NCBI GenBank assembly: GCA_020186115.1
Contig: WSYJ01000045.1
Location: 25,588-89,587, forward strand
Length of the DNA: 64,000 nt
Direction: 5' to 3'
From: Histomonas meleagridis
Taxonomy: Eukaryota > Parabasalia > Tritrichomonadida > Dientamoebidae
This document shows positions 1-10,234 of the stretch, piece after piece. The position numbers were made by a program, and so were the translations under genes. The notes under the pieces are model-generated. The model searched no databases and was not told where the DNA came from. It saw only the letters and a program-made list of their open reading frames with translations. Each line of letters begins with the position of its first letter. The first letter of the stretch is position 1.

Positions 1-730
1 GGATCTGTAGGCCATTAGAGTTATTAACGCTATGTGTGCCATTATCTGTACTCCGACTTTGTTGTCGTAAAAAGGCATTTCTAATAAGGTCTTCTAATGT
101 GATTTGATGCACATAATTATTTGGACCGGAAATTGTTGGATGAATGGGATGGCCATCACCTCCATCTGCACCATGTCGACTAAATAAATATGTTACGTCT
201 GATGAATCCTCATCTTCATCTTCGTCTTCGAAATTTCTCTGTTGAAACATATCAAAGAACATTGGTTCAGTATTAACTTCGCGCATGAGTGTAATTTTTA
301 TGGTTTCACGAACTTGTGGTGGTGCATCTTTCGGTTTAAAAGGATCATGTATGAATGGAACATATTGTAAATCAATGTTAATAATACTTTTTGTGTTAAT
401 ATCCTGTGTAAGGTTTAACATAAGACTTTTTTCAATTACTTCATATAAATTTAAATTTTCAACATTTAACTCACAATCTCCAATATCCAAATCTTCGCCA
501 AAAACATCATGGTTTCGAACTCGAAAACGCAGTGTTTTAACATTTTCATTCCTTTTAAGCGGTATTGTCAAAATTTGATTCCAGAAAGGATTAACATTAT
601 TATCAATAACTCTTGTTTGAATTACATTTAATTTAGAATTTAAATCAACAACAACATATGGGTCAATTGTATCAAGTGGATTTTTTCGTGGAAGGTTAGA
701 AGCTGATTTTATTCTTAAACAAAGCTTCAT
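1..730 (-). CDS. C2-domain protein, 3' end cut by the window edge
   Basis: The reverse strand reads from an ATG at 728-730 without a stop to the left edge (243 codons visible, C-terminus missing). It begins MKLCLRIKSASNLPRKN, then has DTIDPYVVVDL and NPFWNQILTIPL, the typical order of a C2 domain beta-sandwich (residues about 1-125): the loop-1 aspartate, the DPY motif and the NPxWN strand. C2 domains bind phospholipid, often with calcium. A second part (about 130-243) is acidic (EDEDEDE) and otherwise featureless. The start is the first ATG after an upstream stretch containing TTCGTTAATATC, like the AACG-type sites before other genes here. No partner gene is evident. The C2 call is firm; the specific role is unknown. 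Confidence 0.8.
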   Translation of the reverse strand, partial: MKLCLRIKSASNLPRKNPLDTIDPYVVVDLNSKLNVIQTRVIDNNVNPFWNQILTIPLKRNENVKTLRFRVRNHDVFGEDLDIGDCELNVENLNLYEVIEKSLMLNLTQDINTKSIINIDLQYVPFIHDPFKPKDAPPQVRETIKITLMREVNTEPMFFDMFQQRNFEDEDEDEDSSDVTYLFSRHGADGGDGHPIHPTISGPNNYVHQITLEDLIRNAFLRQQSRSTDNGTHSVNNSNGLQI

Positions 731-1104
731 TTGATATTAACGAACATAGTCAATTTATTGTGTAGTTTATAATGCCGATGGAATTCCATATTTTCGAAGA
801 TACTGGCTTCAACTGTGTATAGTGCATTTTATTTAAATAAATCTTTGATAAATTTAACAACTCCAGTAGCTTCAATCAATCAACATTTTCTGTGTAACTG
901 TTTAACTCGCATGTTAAAAAAATAAGAATTGGAAAAATGTAAAATTGCTTGAAAATAGAACATTACATTGACATTTATGTATTTAGCTAAACTTAAATAT
1001 TTAAGTAATTCTTCGACAATAATTTTCTTGCCTAAGAAAGTTTTTATGAAAATTATTCATTAATTAGAAATTTATAATCAGATTATTAAATCGTTATTCT
1101 GCAA
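731..1104. other. AT-rich intergenic stretch
   Basis: No open frame with coding character is visible here. It holds the promoter side of the C2 gene to the left and the decayed C-terminal end of the Hsp70 relic to the right. Confidence 0.5.
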
Positions 1105-1865
1105 TCACAATAGGTTGGGTTTATTTTTTGTGAAGATTTTGTATTTATGTAATCCAACAACAATATAAACACATTTTCATTTAAATGTTCAATGATTGAT
1201 GCACCTTCTACAATGGTTGTGAAAGGATAAATTTTAACAATTTTTCTATTACCAAAGAATCAACCAATCATTTTTTTAAACTTTGCTATTCATAATGAAC
1301 CTCCGACTAAAATAAAAAACACTTGTATTAGTTTTAACAGCATCCATCAAGTTTTCGATGGTATATAAAACTTAATAAAATAGATTATTAATAATTACTT
1401 ATAAACAATTCCATTATAAAGCACGGAAAATAAATATTTCCCGATCGGATGTTTGCTAACACAATTTTTGCTTTTTCACACTGATTTATCATGAAAATTT
1501 TTGACCTTTTTTTTCGCTATACATTTATATTCCTCTTCCAACAATGGGTGATGAATAAGATGTAGACCTAATATTTTATAAATATATTGGTTATCGAATT
1601 GTGAATTACTTACTGATTGAGCACACTTTGTTGTTATCAAGTTACTTGAGAGCCAAAATCAATAACAAAATTGGTTTTTTTATTTGAATAAACAACAAAT
1701 AATATGGAATCAATAAAGTGCTAATATTTAACACTGCTAATTCATATGCCTTAATGGTTGTTACACGTTGATACTATTGTAATAAATTAAACTTTGATAA
1801 CAGCATTAATTTCTGTAGATATGAAAGGATATACATAAGTTAATGGATGTAGAATTACGTGTGTA
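1105..1865 (-). pseudogene. Decayed Hsp70-family (DnaK-like) gene
   Basis: Reverse-strand reading in shifting frames recovers ordered Hsp70 landmarks. EINAVIKV (near 1795-1815) is the beta-strand before the 'VPAYF' region. KTNFVIDFGS (about 1648-1680) matches the phosphate-2 'D.GGGT' segment. CEKAKIVLA (about 1455-1480) matches the 'CE.AK..LS' helix. FFILVGGS (about 1296-1319) is the hallmark 'VLVGGS.R.P', followed by KKMIG and FFGNRKIVKIYP. A final FILLLDY resembles the start of the substrate-binding domain. Many stops and frameshifts separate these pieces and the N-terminal 120 or so residues are not found, so it cannot be expressed as a chaperone. Order and spacing fit one gene. Identification rests on motif recognition only. 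Confidence 0.65.
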
Positions 1866-2142
1866 TAAACGTTAGTTTTAAACAAGAGGAAAATATCATT
1901 TCACAGATCCACCACCACCAAAAAACTCAGATGAAATTATAAAATAATTATTAATGTATCAAATATTAAATTTCGAATAGCAACTAATTTTATTGAAAAT
2001 ATACTGACCCTTTTAGGAAAAAATTGCATAGTGACAATTCAAGCCTTGAACACGACTGACAGATAGAATGCTCCAACATAAATTAGCGAATTTCCATTAC
2101 ACAAATTGAACACAAAAAAATATATTTAACATATTTATCAAA

Positions 2143-2946
2143 TCAAACATATGAAATCGGACTCGGATTTGGTGCCAAATCTTCCATTTTATGATAGTCT
2201 TCATGAAGCTTATTTGTTACTGATATGAGTTGATTTACATGTGCTCGATATGCTCTTTGAAACTTGTTTTGTTCACGTTCTAAGTTATTATGTGATGGAT
2301 GCTTTGAAAACTTCTTTGGGGGTATAGGATTGTGAGGATGCATTTTTGGAGATTCCATTGATTTGAACTCAGTTGCTGTAAATTCTGGAAAACTAGTTTC
2401 GGTGGGTGAGTCACGGAAGTTATGGGATTTGAGAGCGCGTTTTTGTTTACGTATTTGGCGATTAAGAATTGACTCAAGTTTTTGAACTTTTTGATTTAGC
2501 TCCTTTTGACATTCACTTAGTTTCATGTTTTGAAGGTTTGTTTTTTCATCAATTGGATTTGTTTTGGGCTTTTTTTGATTTATTATTGGACTTGGTAAAT
2601 CTCGATTATCCTTATGTGGGTGTGTTTTTTGCTTGTCAGCTGATTTTTGTTTTTTGAGTGATTCACATAGTTCATTGACCAGGTCAACTAAAATTGTTCT
2701 TTTTTCATTTCCATTATTTGCACAAATTTTTTTAGTTGGTAAAACTTTGCTAATCATCGAAACAAGAAGCATCCAAGTAGTGTTCCATCGATCAATTTCA
2801 TACTTGGGATTTTCATTTTGAATAGGCTGAACATCAGAGCTAAAATCTGAACCTATGATTTCGTCTTCTTCGCTACTTAGCTTGTCTATTAATTTTTTAT
2901 ATTTTCTTTTTAATGATTCGTATTCTGCTGATTGTTCTTCTTCCAT
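2143..2946 (-). CDS. Hypothetical charged coiled-coil protein (267 aa)
   Basis: An intact frame starts at an ATG 15 bases or so after an AACGTAC site on the same strand, a spacing seen at several other starts here. The protein opens with an acidic/lysine helix (residues 1-45), has a hydrophobic patch around WMLLVSMISKVL (about 57-70), a basic and asparagine-rich middle, and a long amphipathic segment from about residue 140 that looks like a coiled coil (KLSECQKELNQKVQKLESIL). No signal peptide, membrane segment or enzymatic motif is visible. I do not recognise a family. It could be a structural or cytoskeletal linker, but that is only inference from composition. Confidence 0.7.
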   Translation of the reverse strand: MEEEQSAEYESLKRKYKKLIDKLSSEEDEIIGSDFSSDVQPIQNENPKYEIDRWNTTWMLLVSMISKVLPTKKICANNGNEKRTILVDLVNELCESLKKQKSADKQKTHPHKDNRDLPSPIINQKKPKTNPIDEKTNLQNMKLSECQKELNQKVQKLESILNRQIRKQKRALKSHNFRDSPTETSFPEFTATEFKSMESPKMHPHNPIPPKKFSKHPSHNNLEREQNKFQRAYRAHVNQLISVTNKLHEDYHKMEDLAPNPSPISYV

Positions 2947-3647
2947 TTTATGTACGTTTAAAATAAATTTTCAAGATCAAACCAACTTTAAAGAACTTCA
3001 GACTCAGAACATAAGTATCATAAATTTCTTAAAATATCAAATTAAATTTTGGTCAATTTTTTTACCATTTTTCTGAAATGTAATTTTTCAATAATTAAAT
3101 TTGTTGTTTGTTTAATTTAAAAGTAGAGATATTAATAAATGCAAACTCTAAGGAAAATTTCAATAAAATCAAATTTACAATAAGTTGAACTCCTTTTAAG
3201 GAATAAGGATTTAAACCTTCGGCTACTCAGCAAGAACTATAGTTTCACAAAAAAATCATTACGTATAAAGAAGGTATGTTCTCAATTAATAAGGTTTAAG
3301 TAAATGTACAAGCTGTACATAATACATCAGCTGATTTTATTGCATTGTAATTAAACCAAAAAATTTTACTTTTAATTTTTATAAAAATTAGAAGGGTTGA
3401 TATGAAAATAATTAAGCATTTTGAAAAATCATATAAATATTTATTACATTGAGATAAAATGTTCATTTTGATTTTAACCACCACTTCGGTTCACATTTAT
3501 GAATTTTATTAATGGGAAACACTGAGAGTGATGAAAATTCACACCCAAATAGCCAGAATACAATGTTTCAGCATAGAACGTAAATAAAAAGTGCTAAAAT
3601 TTTAACGTACACCAAAAATTTAAACGTCCTTTTTATTTACATTTTCA
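2947..3647. other. Intergenic region between divergent genes
   Basis: About 700 bp with no credible coding frame. The right end carries two AACGT sites and a CCTTTTT tract just before the next start, resembling core promoter elements. The rest is plain AT-rich sequence. Confidence 0.5.
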
Positions 3648-6029
3648 ATGGACGAAGAACAGCAAAAGATCCTTTCAAGAATCAAAGAGATTGTTACCAC
3701 ACATAGTATAGACGTTGAAAAAGAACTCGGAAATTATGATCGGAAACAAACAGGTGTCATTTCGTCAATTTCTTTGCATCGTTGGATTTCTTCTTTAGGT
3801 CTTTCTTTAGACAACCAACAAATACGCATGCTTGCTGATTACTATTCTGCTGGTCCTGGCGTTGATATCCAAAGGTTTGTTCAAGATCTAAATCAAGCAC
3901 TTCGACCTGTTGAAATTCGAAGCACAAAGCTTTCACCATGTGTTAATGAACTTCGAGAACTAAACAGAATCCTTTCAGAAAGATATCAAACCATTCGAGA
4001 AGCTATGAAACCATACGATAAACTTAACGTAGGAAAAGTCACAATAGAAAACTTTTATAGAGCTGTTGGTGGAACCCCATCGAACAAGATGATTGTTCGG
4101 TATTATGCTGATACTATTACAGGTCTTGTTGATTATTTGAATATTCAAAATGATTTATTATTCTTAAATGAAAAATCCAAACCACAAAGCAAGGAAGAAG
4201 ATCTCAACCTTCCACCATATTTTGAACAAATTGTACGATATGTTCGTTCACATGGCATTGAAATCAGATCTTTATTTTCCAGATCAGATCCAGGAAACAC
4301 TGGTTATGTCTCATCCAACATTTTCTTTTCTACCATTAGTTCCTTAGGCCGTAATCTTTCACCTGATCAAATCCAAGAAATTGTCAAATGTTTTTCCAAA
4401 GGGAATAATCGTTATTCTTACATGTTACTTCTTAAAGCCATAAGTAATTATGATCTTCCACCTCTTCAAACCACCACTGCATTTTGGGGAGTTGCTCCTG
4501 TACCAGAGAAACTTAATCCGCAAACGATCATCAAACGCATTCAAGAAACCGTTCAAAACCGCCACATTGACATTGCGTATTATTTCGAACCACTTCGACA
4601 AGAAAACCCAACGAGTACCACCAAATCCAAATTCCATCGCGTGATATCCAATTTAGGCTTAGGGTTAACAGGTGATGACATTGATTTATTATGTACAATG
4701 TTTCCAAGTCCATATAACAGTGTCAATTATCAGTCATTTATTGACACAGTATCAACGAAAATCCCAACCAAAGAGTATACAACTGAAGATATCATCACAC
4801 GCCTTAAGAAATATTTATTAGAAACGAAACAACAATTATCGAATGTGATACAACGATTTGATCGAGAAAACAGTGGCGAAATAACATTATCACAGTTAAC
4901 ATCTGCTTTTAACTTTGTTCGATTTGAGATATTACCACAAGAACTTAATGTAATTTATGAAACATTTCCAGGTAAAACAAATGGAACAATTTCATGGCAA
5001 CGATTATGCAAAGTTTGTGATCCGAAACATTCGGAATTACCACCGAATGAATTAGAATTACGGACAATGCAACTTATTAATACTGAATCAATACCAACGA
5101 ATAATTTACCACCGAAACAAATATTAGAAATATTAATTCGTATTAATAAATGTTTAGAAGAAAATGGAATTGATCTTAATGGGAAATTCCATCAAATCGA
5201 TCGCCGTAAAATTGGAAATATTTCACAAGAAGATTATGTACAAGTTATAACTAATTTACCAATACAAATTACACCGATTAACATCAGAGTATTAATTGGT
5301 TATTATCGAATAATGGGAACAAATAAAATCGATTATGTTAAAATGAGTTGCGACTTATTACGAGTTCTAAATTATATTAAAGAAGAAGATGCAAAACCAA
5401 AACCTGAATTAGATTCACCCAAGAAAATACTTCCGAAGATAACCAACAAAAATATACACATTTTGTTACAAAGATATAAAAAGTTTTGTTTAAATAAAGA
5501 TATTGATCCATTATATACATTTAAGTCAATCGATTTAAATGAAATCGGATTAATTCAATCTTATAAAGTTTTGGACTGCTTTAGAAATATTAAATTTAAT
5601 ATTCATCGTGAAGAAGTCGAAGAATTAATTAATATATTTAAAGATGATAAGAAAAGTTATATGTTTAACTACGAATTATTCGGTGACGTAATTAATGATG
5701 AAATTATTACCGTAAATTCGCCTTCATTAAAGGCATCTCAACCTTTGACAGCGGAAATTAATAGAGAAGTTATGAACATATGTTCAATGATAAAAGAAAA
5801 ATTAAGTGAAAGAAATCGATCGATCTTCATGTTGTTTAGAAACGTAAACGTCGATTTTATGGACGAAAACGAGTTTAAAGATAAATTGTTGAGTTTGAAT
5901 ATAGTGATAACTATGAATCAAATTAATGCTATAATTAGAAAATACGAAAACGAAAAATTGGGTAAAATCGATTGGAAAAAGTTTTGCGATGATGTCGAGG
6001 CTTCGAAAACTGTCGGTGTGTTCTATTAA
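3648..6029 (+). CDS. Degenerate EF-hand repeat protein, EFCAB6-like (793 aa)
   Basis: The protein is built from about eight modules of 70-110 residues, each with a helix-loop-helix of EF-hand type: LGNYDRKQTGVISSISL (near 27), MKPYDKLNVGKVTIENF (near 118), FSRSDPGNTGYVSS (near 210), FDRENSGEITLSQL (near 405), FHQIDRRKIGNISQEDY (near 515), FKSIDLNEIGLIQ (near 625) and a C-terminal pair. Several loops have lost acidic ligands, so calcium binding is likely at few sites (DRENSGEIT is the best). Architecture and length resemble the EFCAB6/DJBP group of multi-EF-hand proteins, often axonemal or centrosomal in other eukaryotes; that role is inference. There is no signal peptide or membrane helix. 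The start follows an AACGT plus CCTTTTT promoter-like stretch. Confidence 0.8.
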   Translation: MDEEQQKILSRIKEIVTTHSIDVEKELGNYDRKQTGVISSISLHRWISSLGLSLDNQQIRMLADYYSAGPGVDIQRFVQDLNQALRPVEIRSTKLSPCVNELRELNRILSERYQTIREAMKPYDKLNVGKVTIENFYRAVGGTPSNKMIVRYYADTITGLVDYLNIQNDLLFLNEKSKPQSKEEDLNLPPYFEQIVRYVRSHGIEIRSLFSRSDPGNTGYVSSNIFFSTISSLGRNLSPDQIQEIVKCFSKGNNRYSYMLLLKAISNYDLPPLQTTTAFWGVAPVPEKLNPQTIIKRIQETVQNRHIDIAYYFEPLRQENPTSTTKSKFHRVISNLGLGLTGDDIDLLCTMFPSPYNSVNYQSFIDTVSTKIPTKEYTTEDIITRLKKYLLETKQQLSNVIQRFDRENSGEITLSQLTSAFNFVRFEILPQELNVIYETFPGKTNGTISWQRLCKVCDPKHSELPPNELELRTMQLINTESIPTNNLPPKQILEILIRINKCLEENGIDLNGKFHQIDRRKIGNISQEDYVQVITNLPIQITPINIRVLIGYYRIMGTNKIDYVKMSCDLLRVLNYIKEEDAKPKPELDSPKKILPKITNKNIHILLQRYKKFCLNKDIDPLYTFKSIDLNEIGLIQSYKVLDCFRNIKFNIHREEVEELINIFKDDKKSYMFNYELFGDVINDEIITVNSPSLKASQPLTAEINREVMNICSMIKEKLSERNRSIFMLFRNVNVDFMDENEFKDKLLSLNIVITMNQINAIIRKYENEKLGKIDWKKFCDDVEASKTVGVFY

Positions 6030-6076
6030 TATAACAGAAATTTTATAGTGTCTGATGAACCAATTTAAATAAACAA

Positions 6077-7403
6077 ATGATTAAAAATTTTTTTAAATTA
6101 TATAATTTATTAGAGTATGTATTCCATCATATTAGAAAATTGAAAAATGCAAAGAGGACTTTGTATTATTGTTTAGATAAGAATTTGAAGATTCGGATAT
6201 CATCGAACAGTATCAATTCTCTCGAAAAGTGGATACTAAAAAGTGCTTTCTATCGGTATTCTACTTTTTGTTTGATTAATCGACAAATTTGGAGAATTGA
6301 ACCGATTTTGATTAGCTGTTTTTGTCATAACCACTTTTTTGGCATAAATAGAATGGATGCATTACTTCTTGAACAAAAGAATATTAATGTAAATGAAAAA
6401 ACAATTTAATTCCTTTATTTGGAGTTTATTTTATTTGATTATTGGTACATTTTAATTCGATTTGGGATTTATTAATATTATTTAAGTCACTATTTATGGA
6501 TGCATGTAAAAACGGATGCACAGAAATTGCGAAAATCTTTCTTGAACAAAAAAAAATTGATATTAATGAACGAGATTTTTATAAATTTTATTTAATATTT
6601 TCTTTAATAATTTAATATTATAAAATAATATTTGAAAATTGTTTAAATTATTTAATACAGCGCTTCTTTATGCATGCGTATATGGTCAAATTGAAATTGT
6701 TAAATTACTTTTTGAACAAGAAGGAATTGAAGTAAATGTTAAAAATGTTAATTTTATTTTATTAAAATTTGTCTTAATTTTTCGAAATTTTAAAATAAAA
6801 TTTGGAAATTAATTAGTTCATATAAAACACCAATTATAAATGCTCATAGAGAATTTAATACTGAAATAGTTAAATTACTTCTTGAAAAAAAGAATATTGA
6901 TGTGAATGGAAAGAATGTTAATTTGTTTTATTTGAAGATAATTTTAATGATTTTGGGTTTTAAAATAATACTTGGAAATTCCTAAAATTATGTGATTCAG
7001 CGCTGATTTATGCAGCTACAAATAATCATATAGAAATAGTTAAATCACTGTCTAAACATTAAGAAATTGATATTAATGCTAAAAATATAATTTGTTTTAA
7101 TAATTTAATATTTCAAAATAATATTTGGAAATTGTTTAAATTATTTGAAACAGCACTTATATATGCATCTGAATATGGTTATACAGAAATAGTTAAATTA
7201 CTTCTTGAGCAAGAAGGAATTGATATTAATGCTAAAGATATTTATTTGTTTTATTTAAAGTTTATTATAATAGCTTTGGATTTCAAAACATTATTTGGAA
7301 ATTGTTTGAACTATTTAAAACAGCACTTATGCTTGCAACAAAAAATGGCCACACAGAAATAGTTAAAATATTGAATGAAAAATTGCAAAATACTTCGAAG
7401 TAA
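6077..7403 (+). pseudogene. Orphan split-ankyrin array with degraded 5' end
   Basis: Six ankyrin modules of about 30 codons begin at 6487, 6657, 6827, 6997, 7150 and 7320, plus a partial one ending near 6403. Each has the pattern T/S-A-L-x-x-A ... EIVKLLLEQ-G-I-D-I-N-x-K. Between modules lie spacers of 80, 80, 80, 62 and 80 bp. The module at 6997 has a one-base insertion near 7021 and a TAA at 7061-7063. The last module ends in a stop at 7401-7403 after ILNEKLQNTSK, matching the terminal modules of other loci. Upstream, a 110-codon frame (6077-6409) ends in the partial module; it may be a relic of the DUF3447 head, which is otherwise absent. No start can be assigned, so I treat the locus as a truncated relative of the two genes at 46.6-52.1 kb. 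Confidence 0.65.
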
Positions 7404-7673
7404 AACTAACAAAAAAATTATTTTCTGATTTTTTTTTAATGAAAATATTGTAATGCACGAAAATACCGGAAAATAACCACGAAAAAACCTGATAAAATTT
7501 AATAACTTTACATTTTTCAAATTAAAATTTTGAGTGAAGCTCAACTTAGAACAGTAACCGTCTGACTTGGATAGCTATTTGAATCGGTTGTACTCAATTA
7601 TCCATTCAAATAACAAACTCATTCAAATATGACTTTTTGAAAGAATGCTTGGCAGAGGAAATTTATTTTTTTA

Positions 7674-8330
7674 ATGTATCCACAAGGTGCGTACCCACAG
7701 GCAGGTTATCAACAACCAGTCCCAGGACAACCAGCCTATCCTCAACCAGTCCCAGGACAACCACAAATGCCAGGCCAACTACTCCCAGGTCAACCTTATC
7801 CTCAAGCACAAGGATATGGAAACGTACCACCACCAGTCCAAACATTAAGGATTTCTGGTGCAAAGATCGAAGTTAAACTTAGAACTACTGACACAGATAA
7901 CGATGATAACGCTTACGTTGAAAACCTTATTGGTGACATAGAGTTTGACGAGACAACAAAAACATTTGTAATTAGAAATATGAGAGGTGTTGCATACGTC
8001 GATGGACTTAAGGCTGATCTTGTATTTAATCCAATTAATGGTACTTTCAACCCAATGCGCTCTCCATCAGAACAGTATATAACTGCTTATAACAACTTCC
8101 GTAAGAACAATGGACCAATACGTCCTAATCCACCAAAGAGACCAAACCATCCAAATCAACATCCTCCAGGTCAACCAATGACACCACCAGCTTCACCTTA
8201 TCCACAACAATATCCTGGTCAACCAATGCAACAATATCCAGGACAACCTATGCAACAATATCCTGGTCAACCAATGCAACAATACCCAGGACAACCTATG
8301 CCTCCTTATGGCTCAGGTGGATACCAGTAA
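7674..8330 (+). CDS. Proline/glutamine-rich protein with PGQP repeats (218 aa)
   Basis: Three parts are visible. Residues 1-60 are a YPQ/PGQP-rich tail. Residues 60-145 are a compact, non-repetitive domain (LRISGAKIEVKLRTTD, YVENLIGDIEFDE, TKTFVIRNMRGVAYVDGLKADLVF) that looks like a small beta-rich fold. Residues 150-218 return to proline-rich sequence ending in four near-perfect QYPGQPMQ octamers. The flanks resemble low-complexity PGQ tails of membrane-trafficking and RNA-binding proteins. No signal peptide or membrane segment is present. The central domain is not one I recognise. An upstream GTAACCGTC lies about 120 bp before the ATG. Confidence 0.75.
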   Translation: MYPQGAYPQAGYQQPVPGQPAYPQPVPGQPQMPGQLLPGQPYPQAQGYGNVPPPVQTLRISGAKIEVKLRTTDTDNDDNAYVENLIGDIEFDETTKTFVIRNMRGVAYVDGLKADLVFNPINGTFNPMRSPSEQYITAYNNFRKNNGPIRPNPPKRPNHPNQHPPGQPMTPPASPYPQQYPGQPMQQYPGQPMQQYPGQPMQQYPGQPMPPYGSGGYQ

Positions 8331-8994
8331 AAACCAAACTTAAATTTTTTTTATAAATACATTTGTTTCACAATCAATCAAAATTATTCGAGTTCACATC
8401 AATTAATTTATCCATTCATATCATTTTATTTCCATTGTATTGGTCAAATATTTAATTTGAATCAAGAATTTATAGAGTCATTAAATGGATGTGTATTGAT
8501 AATTAAATATTTGATTTAACATTTTGATATACATTTATCATTTATATTAATTTCTCCACAAACTAATCCATCCAATAAGATGGTTTTAATTCAAAAAAGA
8601 ATTGATATCATTTTTTGATTTACAATTACTTTTGTAAAATACTATAAGAGGCTGTATAATTTTTTTTAAATTATACAGAAAAAATTTAAATTTAATAAGA
8701 AGAAATTAATGAATACAATTCATGAAGAACTCCACCAAAAAATTGATTTGGTAAAATAGATATTTTTATGATTATAAAAAATAATGAACTAAAAAAGCAT
8801 AAACATTTTTAAAAAACTTAATCTTTCACTTATCAGAAATCCTTCTTATAATAAACCGGTGCTTCATTTGCAATTACTGGATTTGTTACAGTTTTTCCGT
8901 TGAACTTTGCATTCAATTGAATAAACCACAGAAACAAACACAATTTTTTCGATGTAATACGATCGTTTTCTCAAAACATTAATTTGTAATTTTT
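8331..8994. other. Intergenic region with a short conserved-looking reverse frame
   Basis: Mostly AT-rich without genes. On the reverse strand, about 8833-8940 reads as an open stretch ending in FNGKTVTNPVIANEAP then YYKKDF and two adjacent stops (TGA TAA). It has no ATG in frame and sits in the promoter region of the next gene, so it is probably the 3' remnant of a lost gene. Family unknown. Confidence 0.3.
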
Positions 8995-10179
8995 ATGGAA
9001 CCAGAAGTGCAAAAACTCTTCGAAACAACAACTAAAGTATATCAAGAAACCCTCAATTCAATGAAGTCAATTGATAATTGTTTAAATTCTTTTTCATATT
9101 CAATTCAAGAATATCAAACGAATGAAGATTTTTCTCCTCCAGGATTTCCAGGAACTTTGTCTGATTCATTAGCAAAGCTTAATCAGGCTATGTTTTCATT
9201 CCAAGAAATTTTTCATGGATTTTCACGAATATTTCAAAATCAAGATATCACTTCGTTTGGTGAAATTTGCGAAAGCAGAGAATACCAAAAATCTGTTCTT
9301 GATAATACATTAAATCAGCACCTCGAAAAGAGACATGAATTAATTAACTCAGTAACAAAAGCCAAAAAAGAGTTGAATGACGCCAAAAAATCAATAATAG
9401 CATTATCTAAGAAAAGCAAACATGAAAATGAAAATTTATGTCAACAATGGAACAATTTTAGACTTAAATCTTATCAATACATATCAGAACGCGAAAAACT
9501 CATTTTTCATAACAATTCACTAAACGAAATTCTCAGCACATATCCTGGTATTGTTTCAATACTGGAAAAGAACACAGAATCGCAATTTTTACAAAAATTT
9601 CTTCCAAAAATTCCATCACATCTCGAACTTCTTGCGCAAAACATTGAGCAAGCTCGGAATGAGCTGAATGCTTCTAGCTCTGCGCTTAATTTCCCGTCCG
9701 ACTTTCTTTCTTTTGTTGAAAAAAATGATTTTAAATTTGTTGACATCCCACCACCACCGTTTGAAAGATATAAGTTTTCATCACGATTCTCTGCTCCAGA
9801 GAAAGAAGTTATTCCAAGGTTTATTCTTTCGTTTTATCCATTGTTTATTGGAAAAATTCTTCATAATTTTGAATCAACATGCCCTGACGAGCTAAATGTC
9901 AGTAAAGATCAAAGAGTTTATGTCCTTGAGAACTCACACGGCGGATGGGTTCTTGTAATGCAGATGAGTTATGCAATTCCTGGGTACGTTCCATCTGATT
10001 TTGTTGAAACGGTTGGTATCGGCGTGGCGGTTCTTCAGAAAGATGTTCCTTCACAAAATTTCTACGGTTGCTCAGGAACTATCGTATCGGTTATATCTAT
10101 CGGCGAAAATTCTGTCGAATGCGAAGATATCGATGGGAACAGAACAAACATAGAAAAATGTGATTTAATTTTGTTGTGA
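8995..10179 (+). CDS. SH3-domain adaptor with long helical N-terminal domain (394 aa)
   Basis: Residues 1-235 are almost entirely helical, with heptad-like stretches (LEKRHELINSVTKAKKELNDAKKS), suggesting a BAR-like or other coiled-coil dimer. A short PPPPFERYKF linker (about 253-262) follows. Residues about 285-343 form an SH3 domain: the ALYDY-equivalent is ILHNFES, then DELNVSKDQRVYVLE, the GGWVLVM tryptophan strand, and GYVPSDFVE. The last 50 residues form a second small beta-rich domain (FYGCSGTIVSVI, DIDGNRTNIEKCDLILL). SH3 domains bind proline-rich peptides; with a helical BAR-like region the likely role is linking membranes and actin, which is inference. No exact orthologue is recognised. 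Confidence 0.78.
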   Translation: MEPEVQKLFETTTKVYQETLNSMKSIDNCLNSFSYSIQEYQTNEDFSPPGFPGTLSDSLAKLNQAMFSFQEIFHGFSRIFQNQDITSFGEICESREYQKSVLDNTLNQHLEKRHELINSVTKAKKELNDAKKSIIALSKKSKHENENLCQQWNNFRLKSYQYISEREKLIFHNNSLNEILSTYPGIVSILEKNTESQFLQKFLPKIPSHLELLAQNIEQARNELNASSSALNFPSDFLSFVEKNDFKFVDIPPPPFERYKFSSRFSAPEKEVIPRFILSFYPLFIGKILHNFESTCPDELNVSKDQRVYVLENSHGGWVLVMQMSYAIPGYVPSDFVETVGIGVAVLQKDVPSQNFYGCSGTIVSVISIGENSVECEDIDGNRTNIEKCDLILL

Positions 10180-10234
10180 TAATAAAAAATAATCGGCTGT
10201 TTAATTATATATTAAATCGTGAAGTATTTCGAGA

